Numbered from the stretch's first letter, positions 1 through 5,467 are shown. The stretch is 6,120 nucleotides of DNA from an uncultured Oscillibacter sp. (GCA_937884915.1 CALAAN010000275.1:1-6120); one strand, 5' to 3'. Translations and numbers: made by a program. The notes: a model not told the origin generated them from the letters alone.

Positions 1-15
1 GAAAGTTAAAACAGG

Positions 16-55
16 AAACGAGGGGGGAAGCCGGACGGCTTTCCCCCCCTCGTTT
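16..55 (-). terminator. Intrinsic terminator after the ABC permease gene
   Basis: A long, nearly perfect inverted repeat starts about 15 bases beyond the permease stop codon. The arms AAACGAGGGGGGAAGCCG and CGGCTTTCCCCCCCTCGTTT pair with two single-base bulges and a very short loop. Read on the minus strand, the stem is followed by a T-rich run (TTTCCTGTTTT), as expected for Rho-independent termination of the regulator/ABC transcript. The arm on the other side ends in TTT, so weak activity in the plus direction is also possible. Confidence 0.85.
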
Positions 56-70
56 CATTCTTCTATTCTG

Positions 71-1666
71 TTACAGCACCGCAAAGCGCCGCGCGCCGCG
101 CGTTTTGAGCCAGTGGTACAGCAGCGCCGTCACCGCGAGCGTCACCGCTGCCGCGATGGCGAGGTAGACCGGCGCGCCAAGCCTCCACCCCTGCCAGAGG
201 TAGAGTCCCGCGAACGTGATGGCGTAAAGCCATCCGCCGAACAGCGCAATCGTCACGGCCAGACTCTGCTTGATGGGCATGAGCTCGCTCGTCCATGTAA
301 AGCTCGCCCGCGTGACGCCGAGCGTCAGCCCCAGGCAGGCGGAAAACAGGATGTATGCGAGCGCCGCGATAAAAATAAATGGCAGCGCCGCCGTCTTAGG
401 CAGGATGAACGCCATGCAGACAAGCGGCACGAGCGCCGGAAGGGCCGTGAGCGCAAGCTGCACCTTGAGCTTCGCGCGCAGCACCTGCCAGGGTCTGACC
501 GGCAGCGACTGCGCCAGCCACAACGACTTGCCCTCGAGCGAGACGGACGGCGTCGCCATGTCGTTCATCGACGCGACGGCGCACACGCCGGTGCAGAGCA
601 GCACCTCCGCGCAGCCGCCGTGCGAGGCGAAGACCGCATTCAGAAGCGACACGACCTCCCCGCCCTTCCACAAAAGCAGGATGCCCGAGACCGGCAGGAG
701 CAGCACGCCGAGGCCGCAGTTGAGCATGTAGTTCGGGCTCGCGGTGAAGCGCGCGAGCTCCTTGCGGAAGAGCGCCGCGTCCGCGCTTTGGCGCTTGACG
801 GCCCTTTCGCGGTACACCGCCTTGTCCGACGTGTCCGCCGCGGTCGTGATCTGCAAGAAGCTGCGCGAGAGCAGCACCCATGTCAGCGCGAACAGCGCGA
901 GGATGACCGCCGCGCTCAGCAGCATCGCCACCCCGTCGCCAGTGCCGACCTGACCGAAGACGTAGAGCGGGCGCGCCGCGCCTCTGATCTTTTCGCCGTA
1001 AAACGCGGCGTTGGCAACGAGCTGCTCGATGGCCGTCTGCGCCCTGAAGACGAAGGAATAGTAGATGGCCAGCCCCGCGAGCGAGACGATGACCGTGATG
1101 AAGCTCTTGTGCTTGAGCTTGCGGCTCACCTTTGCGACCACCCAGCCCAGCGCGCACGAGAGCGTGAGCACAAAAATCGAGATGAGCGCCGTCAGCAGCA
1201 CGCCGCCGAGGATCGCCATCGGCACCGCTGAGACTGTGACCCAGTAGACGATGACCGCGGGCAGGATGACGACCGCGGAGTACATAAGGCCCATGAGATA
1301 GACCGTCAGCAGCCGCGAGGCCATCAGTGTGCGCACCGGAATGGGGAGAGACAACAGCAGGTCGTTGTCCTTGGCGAAGTACAGGCCCGAATATGTGTTG
1401 AACACGCTGCCGAACGCACCGAGGAAGACGGCAAGCAGCGACATCAGCGCAAAGTAGAGCCAGTCCATCCCCGCCTGCGCGAGCGGTGCGCAGAGCGAAA
1501 TGGAAAGCCCCGCGAACATGCCGCCGACAACGCCGACCATCAGCGCGATAAAGAGCAGGATGTAACCGGCGATCCCCGCCGCCGAGCGCTTTTTGTTGGT
1601 TTTGGCATTATAGAAGTAGCTGCGGAATATCTCCATGAGCTGCTTTTTGACGAGCGTTTTCAGCAT
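71..1666 (-). CDS. ABC transporter permease, 12 membrane segments (ABC-2-like exporter)
   Basis: This 531-residue integral membrane protein is the likely transmembrane partner of the ATPase encoded just upstream. Hydrophobic segments lie at roughly 32-58, 67-90, 118-141, 148-178 (possibly two), 188-207, 244-266, 314-334, 350-368, 400-421, 427-451, 466-491 and 498-519. The first 30 residues are basic and probably cytoplasmic. A charged cytoplasmic stretch at about 270-310 separates two halves. Each half carries a similar cytoplasmic motif ending in a helix (LLLSLPIPVRTLMASRLL at 103-120 and LWLAQSLPVRPWQVLRAKL at 382-400), which suggests a fused duplication of a six-segment unit. The ATG overlaps the end of the ATPase gene by 7 bases (ATGCTGA). 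It has a GGAGGG ribosome binding site at 1673-1678 inside that gene, so translation is probably coupled. The substrate cannot be told from sequence; the ATPase type suggests export (peptide antibiotic, drug or lipid). Membership in an ABC permease family is firm, the exact family is not. Confidence 0.88.
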   Translation of the reverse strand: MLKTLVKKQLMEIFRSYFYNAKTNKKRSAAGIAGYILLFIALMVGVVGGMFAGLSISLCAPLAQAGMDWLYFALMSLLAVFLGAFGSVFNTYSGLYFAKDNDLLLSLPIPVRTLMASRLLTVYLMGLMYSAVVILPAVIVYWVTVSAVPMAILGGVLLTALISIFVLTLSCALGWVVAKVSRKLKHKSFITVIVSLAGLAIYYSFVFRAQTAIEQLVANAAFYGEKIRGAARPLYVFGQVGTGDGVAMLLSAAVILALFALTWVLLSRSFLQITTAADTSDKAVYRERAVKRQSADAALFRKELARFTASPNYMLNCGLGVLLLPVSGILLLWKGGEVVSLLNAVFASHGGCAEVLLCTGVCAVASMNDMATPSVSLEGKSLWLAQSLPVRPWQVLRAKLKVQLALTALPALVPLVCMAFILPKTAALPFIFIAALAYILFSACLGLTLGVTRASFTWTSELMPIKQSLAVTIALFGGWLYAITFAGLYLWQGWRLGAPVYLAIAAAVTLAVTALLYHWLKTRGARRFAVL

Positions 1667-2373
1667 GATTCGCCCTCCAGCTCGAGGAAGACCTCCTCAA
1701 GCGAGTCGTCGCCCTTGACCTCCTCCATCATGCCCGAGCGGATAAGCCTGCCGCCCTTGATGATGGCGACCTTGTCACAGAGCTTTTCGGCCACCTCGAG
1801 CACATGGGTCGAAAAGAAGATCGCGCCGCCCGCGCCGCACACCTCGCGCATCATTCCCTTTAAGATATGCGAAGCCTTGGGGTCAAGGCCGACGAACGGC
1901 TCATCCATCAAAATGAGCTTTGGCTCGTGCAGCCACGCCGAAATGATGGCGAGCTTCTGCTTCATGCCGTGGGAGTATGCCGCGACGGGCTGGCCGAGGT
2001 CGCCCGTCAGCTCGAAGAGATCCGCGTACTTGCGGATGCGCTCCTGCCGCGCGCCCGATTCCACGCCGAAGATATCGGCGATGAAATTGAGGTACTGGGT
2101 GCCCGTCATAAACTCGTAGAGGTCGGGGTTATCCGGAATGTAGGCGAGCATTTTCTTGCAGACGATGGGATCGTCCTGAATGGAGTGTCCGCCGATGGTG
2201 ATCTTGCCGGAATCAAACTGCTGGATGCCGACGATGGATTTGAGCGTCGTGGTCTTGCCCGCGCCGTTGTGGCCGATGAAGCCGTAGATCTCCCCCGGCG
2301 CGATGTGGAGCGACAGATCGTCCACGGCCTTCTTCTCGCCGAAGGTCTTGGTCAGGTGGTCAATATAGAGCAT
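1660..2373 (-). CDS. ABC transporter ATP-binding protein (BcrA/NatA-like, COG1131 type)
   Basis: This 237-residue nucleotide-binding subunit hydrolyses ATP at the cytoplasmic face of the membrane to drive the 12-segment permease encoded next. All core motifs are present: Walker A GHNGAGKTT at 34-42, ABC signature YSHGMKQ at 133-139, Walker B LILMDEP at 153-159 with catalytic E158, D-loop GLD at 162-164 and H-loop H190. The Q-loop position reads AYIPD, with D81 where many ABC proteins have glutamine; this change recurs in the BcrA/NatA-like exporter group. The signature is SHGMK rather than the classical LSGGQ, also typical of that group. The length is normal. The start is the ATG at 2371-2373, preceded by the purine run AGGGGGAG about seven bases upstream. 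The gene ends inside the permease gene (7-base overlap), which points to one transcript. Two promoters lie just upstream. The ABC exporter role is firm; the substrate is unknown. Confidence 0.95.
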   Translation of the reverse strand: MLYIDHLTKTFGEKKAVDDLSLHIAPGEIYGFIGHNGAGKTTTLKSIVGIQQFDSGKITIGGHSIQDDPIVCKKMLAYIPDNPDLYEFMTGTQYLNFIADIFGVESGARQERIRKYADLFELTGDLGQPVAAYSHGMKQKLAIISAWLHEPKLILMDEPFVGLDPKASHILKGMMREVCGAGGAIFFSTHVLEVAEKLCDKVAIIKGGRLIRSGMMEEVKGDDSLEEVFLELEGESC

Positions 2374-2417
2374 AAGGTTCTCCCCCTTTTCTTCTTGCAG
2401 CCGTTCTGCGTATCTTT

Positions 2418-2438
2418 ATGATATCAAAATCATATCAT
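2418..2438. repeat. Inverted repeat over the -10 of the proximal ABC promoter
   Basis: The arms ATGATAT (2418-2424) and ATATCAT (2432-2438) are perfect complements separated by seven bases. The element covers the -10 hexamer (2429-2434) and the expected start point of the proximal promoter, a classic place for a repressor operator. The left side, ATGATATCA, also occurs at 3742-3750 upstream of the regulator gene. The protein that would bind is unknown. Confidence 0.5.
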
Positions 2439-2456
2439 CTAATTTCAGGCTGTCAA
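2429..2456 (-). promoter_or_regulatory. Promoter P2 of the ABC genes (proximal)
   Basis: On the minus strand there is a perfect -35 TTGACA (2451-2456), a 16-base spacer and a -10 TATGAT (2429-2434). This predicts a start near 2422 and a leader of about 50 bases before the ATPase ATG. Matches to the sigma-A consensus are 6/6 and 5/6. An inverted repeat overlaps the -10 and start region. Confidence 0.7.
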
Positions 2457-2470
2457 GAGCAGATTTTCAA

Positions 2471-2532
2471 ATGTCAAGTTTGCTTTACTTGCATCATAGC
2501 ATCTATAGCACTGTATGTCAAGTGTGCTTTAC
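2471..2532 (-). repeat. Two direct copies of an 18-base element, probable operators
   Basis: ATGTCAAGTTTGCTTTAC at 2471-2488 recurs with a single change (ATGTCAAGTGTGCTTTAC) at 2515-2532, giving a 44-base period, close to four turns of DNA. On the minus strand each copy reads GTAAAGCAMACTTGACAT, an imperfect dyad (GTAAAG, four bases, CTTGAC; five of six positions pair). The upstream copy contains the -35 of promoter P1 and runs into the stop codon of the regulator gene. The downstream copy covers the P1 start point. This placement fits cooperative repression of P1, probably by the XRE protein encoded immediately upstream. The repeat is seen directly; the binding protein is inferred. Confidence 0.7.
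2493..2521 (-). promoter_or_regulatory. Promoter P1 of the ABC genes (distal)
   Basis: On the minus strand there is a perfect -35 TTGACA (2516-2521), a 17-base spacer and a -10 TATGAT (2493-2498). This gives a start near 2486 and a leader of about 110 bases before the ATPase. It is the best promoter match in the window. The -35 lies only eight bases from the end of the regulator reading frame, so the ABC genes can be expressed apart from the regulator. No terminator separates the two, so read-through is also possible. Confidence 0.75.
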
Positions 2533-3563
2533 ATTTCATCCTTATGACGCAGAACGAGCGACACGATGCCCATCGCCGCCGCATACAGCACGCCTCCGAC
2601 GGCCCAGATGAACCAGCTGTATTGCATCTGGCCGTTTCCGTTCGGGCCGAAGGTGTAAAAGAGGAAGATCGCCGTCACGCTCAGCCAGTAGATGAGCGTG
2701 ACCGTGCTCATCACGCCGCTGCGCGCCTTCTTCCTGCGCGTGTAGTCGCCCTCCTCTAAGAGCTGGTCCATCGCGCCGGTACAGGTTCCGCTCCAAACGA
2801 GCACGCCCACGCCGCAGGCAACCAAAAGCAGCAGCGCATCCACCGCCGCAGCAGCGTAAACATCCGCCGGAGCGACGCGCGTGAGCAGCGCGGCGACATC
2901 GGACGACACAAGGCCGACTCCAAGCATTAGCGGCACGACGGCAAGGATGCACAGTACCACGCCGAGGATCGTGCAGCGCGAGGCCGTCGGCTCATAGGCT
3001 TTGCGCCGCTCGCGCACCATGTCGCTCACGCCGTATTCGGTCTCGAACGGCTCTTTTTCAAGGAATTCGAACTCCTTCGTTTTCGCCCCGCAGGAGAGGA
3101 CGATGCCAACCGCGGCGGCGACCAGCGCCAAAATAACGCTCACGCCGATGCCCGTGGCCATATCATCCGAAATGCCGCCCCAGCCCGCGTCCGCCATGGC
3201 GGAGAGGAAAACGAGCACAATAGGCGAGACGATGCACAAAAACACCGCCAGCGCGATCTTCGGCGCGCAGGACCTGCGCAGTGCGAGATACTGCGCGGCC
3301 TGCTCCATCGTCACTCTCCGCAGCGGCGTTTCATCCGCCTCGGATTCGATGAACTCTTCCTCTTCGAGTTCGTCCTTCAATAAATAGTCGGTGCTCACGC
3401 CGAAGAGCCGGCTCATCTGCACCACCTTGTCAAGGTCGGGCACGGACTGCGCGCCCTCCCACTTGCTGACCGACTGGCGCGTCACGCCGAGCTGCGATGC
3501 CAGCTCCTCCTGCGACCAGCCCGCCTTTTTGCGCAGCGTGATGATTTTATCCGCTAAGATCAT
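2529..3563 (-). CDS. XRE-family transcriptional regulator with a C-terminal membrane domain
   Basis: This 344-residue protein has two parts. Residues 1-63 form a Cro/C1-type helix-turn-helix: the recognition region SQEELASQLGVTRQSVSKWE at 17-36 is followed by the usual tail PDLDKVVQMSRLFGVSTDYLL at 42-62. After an acidic linker (64-79, DELEEEEFIESE) come about six hydrophobic segments at roughly 101-123, 136-158, 196-218, 234-257, 284-305 and 315-337. It is therefore probably a membrane-tethered DNA-binding protein, an architecture known in Firmicutes but with few members characterised. The start ATG at 3561-3563 has GGAGGA at 3571-3576, eight bases away, and leaves the HTH complete. It precedes an ABC ATPase and permease in the same direction, and the likely operator copies sit at the exporter promoter. 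Control of the exporter is inferred from this context. What the membrane part senses is unknown. Confidence 0.88.
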   Translation of the reverse strand: MILADKIITLRKKAGWSQEELASQLGVTRQSVSKWEGAQSVPDLDKVVQMSRLFGVSTDYLLKDELEEEEFIESEADETPLRRVTMEQAAQYLALRRSCAPKIALAVFLCIVSPIVLVFLSAMADAGWGGISDDMATGIGVSVILALVAAAVGIVLSCGAKTKEFEFLEKEPFETEYGVSDMVRERRKAYEPTASRCTILGVVLCILAVVPLMLGVGLVSSDVAALLTRVAPADVYAAAAVDALLLLVACGVGVLVWSGTCTGAMDQLLEEGDYTRRKKARSGVMSTVTLIYWLSVTAIFLFYTFGPNGNGQMQYSWFIWAVGGVLYAAAMGIVSLVLRHKDEM

Positions 3564-3587
3564 ATCGTCTTCCTCCTGAATTTTGAT

Positions 3588-3603
3588 GGCGCGGTCCCGC
3601 GCC
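3588..3603 (-). other. GC-only hairpin in the leader of the XRE gene
   Basis: GGCGCGGTCCCGCGCC is self-complementary over GGCGCG/CGCGCC around a four-base loop. It lies between the probable transcription start (near 3611) and the ribosome binding site (3571-3576), 11 bases before the latter on the minus strand. No T-run follows, so it is not a terminator. It might slow translation or stabilise the message. Confidence 0.4.
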
Positions 3604-3617
3604 GTTTAGATGGCGTT

Positions 3618-3646
3618 ATCATAGCCTACTTCGCGGTTGCGGGAAA
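3618..3646 (-). promoter_or_regulatory. Probable promoter of the XRE regulator gene (weak -35)
   Basis: A -10 TATGAT lies at 3618-3623 on the minus strand. It is identical to the -10 of both ABC promoters and predicts a start near 3611 and a leader of about 48 bases. The hexamer 17 bases upstream is TTTCCC (3641-3646), a poor -35. The perfect TTGACA hexamers farther up (3657-3671) are 33 or more bases from the -10, so they cannot serve as its -35. Confidence 0.45.
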
Positions 3647-3656
3647 GAAAGCGCAC

Positions 3657-3671
3657 TGTCAAATTTGTCAA
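3657..3671 (-). promoter_or_regulatory. Putative operator upstream of the XRE gene
   Basis: TGTCAAATTTGTCAA carries two TGTCAA boxes nine bases apart around the palindrome CAAATTTG. Its first 11 bases match the core of the repeat at the ABC promoter in 10 positions (TGTCAAATTTG against TGTCAAGTTTG at 2472-2482). It is centred about 53 bases upstream of the predicted start of the regulator gene. No -10 lies at a usable distance from either TTGACA, so a regulator-binding role is more plausible than a -35 role. Autoregulation by the XRE protein is inferred. Confidence 0.4.
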
Positions 3672-3741
3672 CCGGCGGTTGCAAACCCTGATTTTTTAGG
3701 TTTTTTCGCCGTGTGCTCCCATTACCTTATGTCTCTCCGCC

Positions 3742-3751
3742 ATGATATCAT
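3742..3751. repeat. Perfect 10-base palindrome between the XRE leader and the NCS2 terminator
   Basis: ATGATATCAT reads the same on both strands. Nine of its bases also form the left side of the inverted repeat at the proximal ABC promoter (2418-2426). It lies about 130 bases upstream of the predicted start of the regulator gene. It may be a second regulator site, or chance in an AT-rich patch. Confidence 0.25.
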
Positions 3752-3765
3752 ACCGCAGCGCAGAA

Positions 3766-3797
3766 AAAAAGGGCGTCCCGTACAGGACGCCCTTTTT
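3766..3797 (-). terminator. Intrinsic terminator of the purine permease gene
   Basis: The arms GGGCGTCC (3771-3778) and GGACGCCC (3785-3792) pair perfectly around a six-base loop and are flanked by an A-run on the left and a T-run on the right. On the minus strand the stem is followed by seven T residues, starting 22 bases after the permease stop codon. The T-run on the plus strand would allow termination in both directions. Confidence 0.93.
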
Positions 3798-3813
3798 AAG
3801 GGTTTTCACACAC

Positions 3814-5247
3814 TTACACAACGGCGAAGAACTTGATGAGGAACAGCACGGAGATCACATAGGTCAGCACGCTGACATCCTTTGCCTTGCCGGAAAGCAC
3901 CTTGACGAAGGTGTAGGAGATGAGGCCGAGGCCGATAGCGTGGCCGATGGAGCCGGAAATCGGCATACCGATGAGCATGACAGACACCGGCAGCATCTGG
4001 TCCATATCGCTGAAGTCCACATTCTTGAGGCCCTGAAGCATCAGAACGCCGACATAGATGAGCGCGGCGGAGGTCGCAGCGCCGGGGATGATGGCGGCGA
4101 TGGGGGCGAGGAACATGCAGGCGAGGAACAGAATGGCCGCGGTCAGCGCGGTCAGACCCGTGCGGCCGCCCGCTTCCACGCCGGAAGCAGACTCGATGAA
4201 CGTGGTGACGGTGGAGGTGCCGGTGCAGGCGCCCGCGACCGTACCGATGGCGTCGGAGAGCAGAGCTTCCTTCATCTGAGGCATGTTGCCGTCCTGATCG
4301 ACCATGCCGGCGCGGGAGGCCGTGCCGACGAGGGTACCAATGGTATCGAACATGTCGATCATGCAGAAGGTGATGACAAGCGTGATAGCCGTGAACCAGC
4401 CGATGTTCACAAAGCCCGCAAAGTCAAACTTGAAGAGCGTGGTGGAGACCATGTCGGCAAAGGGCGGGACAAAGCTCGCGGTGGCAAGGCTCTCAAACGG
4501 GTTGACATGCAGGAAGATGGCGCTGCCCGCCCAGTAGATGACAGACGAGAACAGCATGCCGAGCAGCACCGCCGCCTTGACGCCCTTCTTGGCAAGAACG
4601 ACCATAACGAACACGCCGAGGAATGCCGTCACAACAGTCAGAACCATCGTATTGTAGCCGGCTTCACCCATGCTGCTCTTGATGATGCTGGGCGTGAGCG
4701 CACCGAAGAAGTCGCGCATCATGTAGAACGGGCTCGCGTAGCCGTTGCCCTCGGCGTAGATGCCGATATTGGAGCCAAGGCCCACGTTCATCAGCATCAG
4801 GCCGATGGCGGGGGCGATGCCGTAGCGCACGCCGAGGGGGATGGCCTCCACGATCTTCTCACGCACCTTTAAGACGGTGAGGACGAGGAACACGATGCCC
4901 TCGACAAGGATAATGACGAGCGCCGCCTGGAATGCGGACTCATACTCGCACTCGTTGATGACTGCGATGTTGGCGACAACCACTGCGAAGAAGCTGTTGA
5001 GTCCCATGCCGGGCGCCATGACAAACGGCTTGTTGGCAAGGAACGCCATGCAGATCGTGCCGATCGCCGAGGCGATGCAGGTGGCAAGGAACACACCGTT
5101 CCACAGCGGCGTACCTGTTGCAAAGTTGGTCAGCAGGTTCGGGTTGAGCGCGATGATGTAGGCCATGGTCATAAACGTGGTAAGACCGGCAAGGATCTCG
5201 GTGCGTACCGTGGTACCGTTGGCCTTCAGCTTGAAAAGCTTTTCCAT
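3814..5247 (-). CDS. NCS2-family purine nucleobase permease (AzgA/PbuG type)
   Basis: This 477-residue membrane transporter very likely takes up hypoxanthine, guanine or adenine with protons, supplying purine salvage. AzgA-type marks are clear: MTMAYIIALNPNLL at 26-39 in the first segment, PGMGLNSFF at 79-87, DMFDTIGTLVG at 298-308, and GTSTVTTFIES at 343-353 followed by SGVEAGGRTGLTA. D298, D301 and E352 lie in the regions that form the substrate site in the NCS2 fold (family knowledge). Hydrophobicity suits the usual 12-14 segments and the length is normal. The reading frame is open for 20 more codons upstream, to an ATG at 5305-5307. The ATG at 5245-5247 is preferred because it begins the conserved sequence (MEKLFKLK) and has the ribosome binding site GGGAG at 5254-5258. 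The upstream part also holds a leader hairpin just after the predicted transcription start. The gene is monocistronic, with its own promoter and terminator. Which purine it prefers is not resolved. Confidence 0.93.
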   Translation of the reverse strand: MEKLFKLKANGTTVRTEILAGLTTFMTMAYIIALNPNLLTNFATGTPLWNGVFLATCIASAIGTICMAFLANKPFVMAPGMGLNSFFAVVVANIAVINECEYESAFQAALVIILVEGIVFLVLTVLKVREKIVEAIPLGVRYGIAPAIGLMLMNVGLGSNIGIYAEGNGYASPFYMMRDFFGALTPSIIKSSMGEAGYNTMVLTVVTAFLGVFVMVVLAKKGVKAAVLLGMLFSSVIYWAGSAIFLHVNPFESLATASFVPPFADMVSTTLFKFDFAGFVNIGWFTAITLVITFCMIDMFDTIGTLVGTASRAGMVDQDGNMPQMKEALLSDAIGTVAGACTGTSTVTTFIESASGVEAGGRTGLTALTAAILFLACMFLAPIAAIIPGAATSAALIYVGVLMLQGLKNVDFSDMDQMLPVSVMLIGMPISGSIGHAIGLGLISYTFVKVLSGKAKDVSVLTYVISVLFLIKFFAVV

Positions 5248-5280
5248 GATTTTCTCCCTTTCTTTTTTGTTCTCCGCTCC

Positions 5281-5305
5281 GCTTCCTAACAAAAATTTAG
5301 GAAGC
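5281..5305 (-). promoter_or_regulatory. Hairpin in the leader of the purine permease gene
   Basis: The arms GCTTCCTAA (5281-5289) and TTAGGAAGC (5297-5305) form a perfect nine-base stem with a seven-base AT-rich loop. The hairpin sits near the 5' end of the predicted leader and is followed on the minus strand by the purine-rich stretch GGAGCGGAGAAC, not a T-run. It is thus not a terminator. The conserved junction bases of a purine riboswitch are not seen and the leader (about 72 bases) is short for one. Confidence 0.55.
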
Positions 5306-5325
5306 AAAACAGATTTTCAGTCAAT

Positions 5326-5354
5326 ATTATAAACATCCCGACAAGAAATTGCAA
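5326..5354 (-). promoter_or_regulatory. Promoter of the purine permease gene
   Basis: On the minus strand there is a perfect -10 TATAAT (5326-5331), a 17-base spacer and a -35 TTGCAA (5349-5354, four of six consensus bases). The predicted start is near 5319, giving a leader of about 72 bases that contains the hairpin. The start lies downstream of the ATG at 5305-5307 by only about 12 bases, with no ribosome binding site there. Confidence 0.7.
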
Positions 5355-5414
5355 GTATTCTGTTTATTTTTACGGGACTTTCTCTTTCTCAGCCGACGAT
5401 GTCTCCGGTTTCTG

Positions 5415-5448
5415 TTGTGTTTTTGTTCGCTTTGCGCTATACTATACT
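5415..5448 (+). promoter_or_regulatory. Promoter of polA
   Basis: Two overlapping -10 hexamers TATACT lie at 5438-5443 and 5443-5448. The first has TTGTGT (5415-5420) at a 17-base spacing as a moderate -35. The start would be near 5450-5455, about 30 bases before the GTG start codon. It is divergent from the purine permease promoter, with about 60 bases between the two -35 boxes. Confidence 0.55.
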
Positions 5449-5467
5449 TAGTAAAAATTTGCATTTC

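Noticed and set aside
113..1231. A 372-codon open frame on the plus strand, antisense to the ABC permease gene
   Set aside because: The product is highly R/H/E/D-rich with no recognisable domain, as expected from the complement of a GC-rich membrane protein gene. It starts next to the terminator with no promoter or ribosome binding site.
2374..2528. A terminator between the regulator and the ABC ATPase
   Set aside because: The inverted repeat at 2418-2438 has short AT-only arms and no GC stem followed by T residues. It overlaps a promoter -10, so it is better read as an operator.
3657..3671. TTGACA boxes as -35 of the regulator promoter
   Set aside because: The hexamers 16-18 bases downstream (CAACCG, TCTTTC) are not -10 elements, and the good TATGAT is 33 or more bases away.
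3742..4872. A 376-codon open frame on the plus strand, antisense to the purine permease gene
   Set aside because: The translation is a low-complexity H/D/E/R/G-rich sequence typical of the strand opposite a GC-rich gene, with no ribosome binding site. It reads through the permease terminator, and the opposite strand encodes a clear family member.
5248..5307. A 20-residue N-terminal extension of the purine permease (start at 5305-5307)
   Set aside because: It has no ribosome binding site, lies about 12 bases after the predicted transcription start and contains the leader hairpin. The ATG at 5245-5247 has a good binding site and begins the conserved sequence.
5248..5360. Purine riboswitch ahead of the purine permease
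   Set aside because: Considered because of the gene's role, but the three-way junction and its conserved pyrimidine-rich and TATGG-like junction bases are not visible, and only one hairpin is present.
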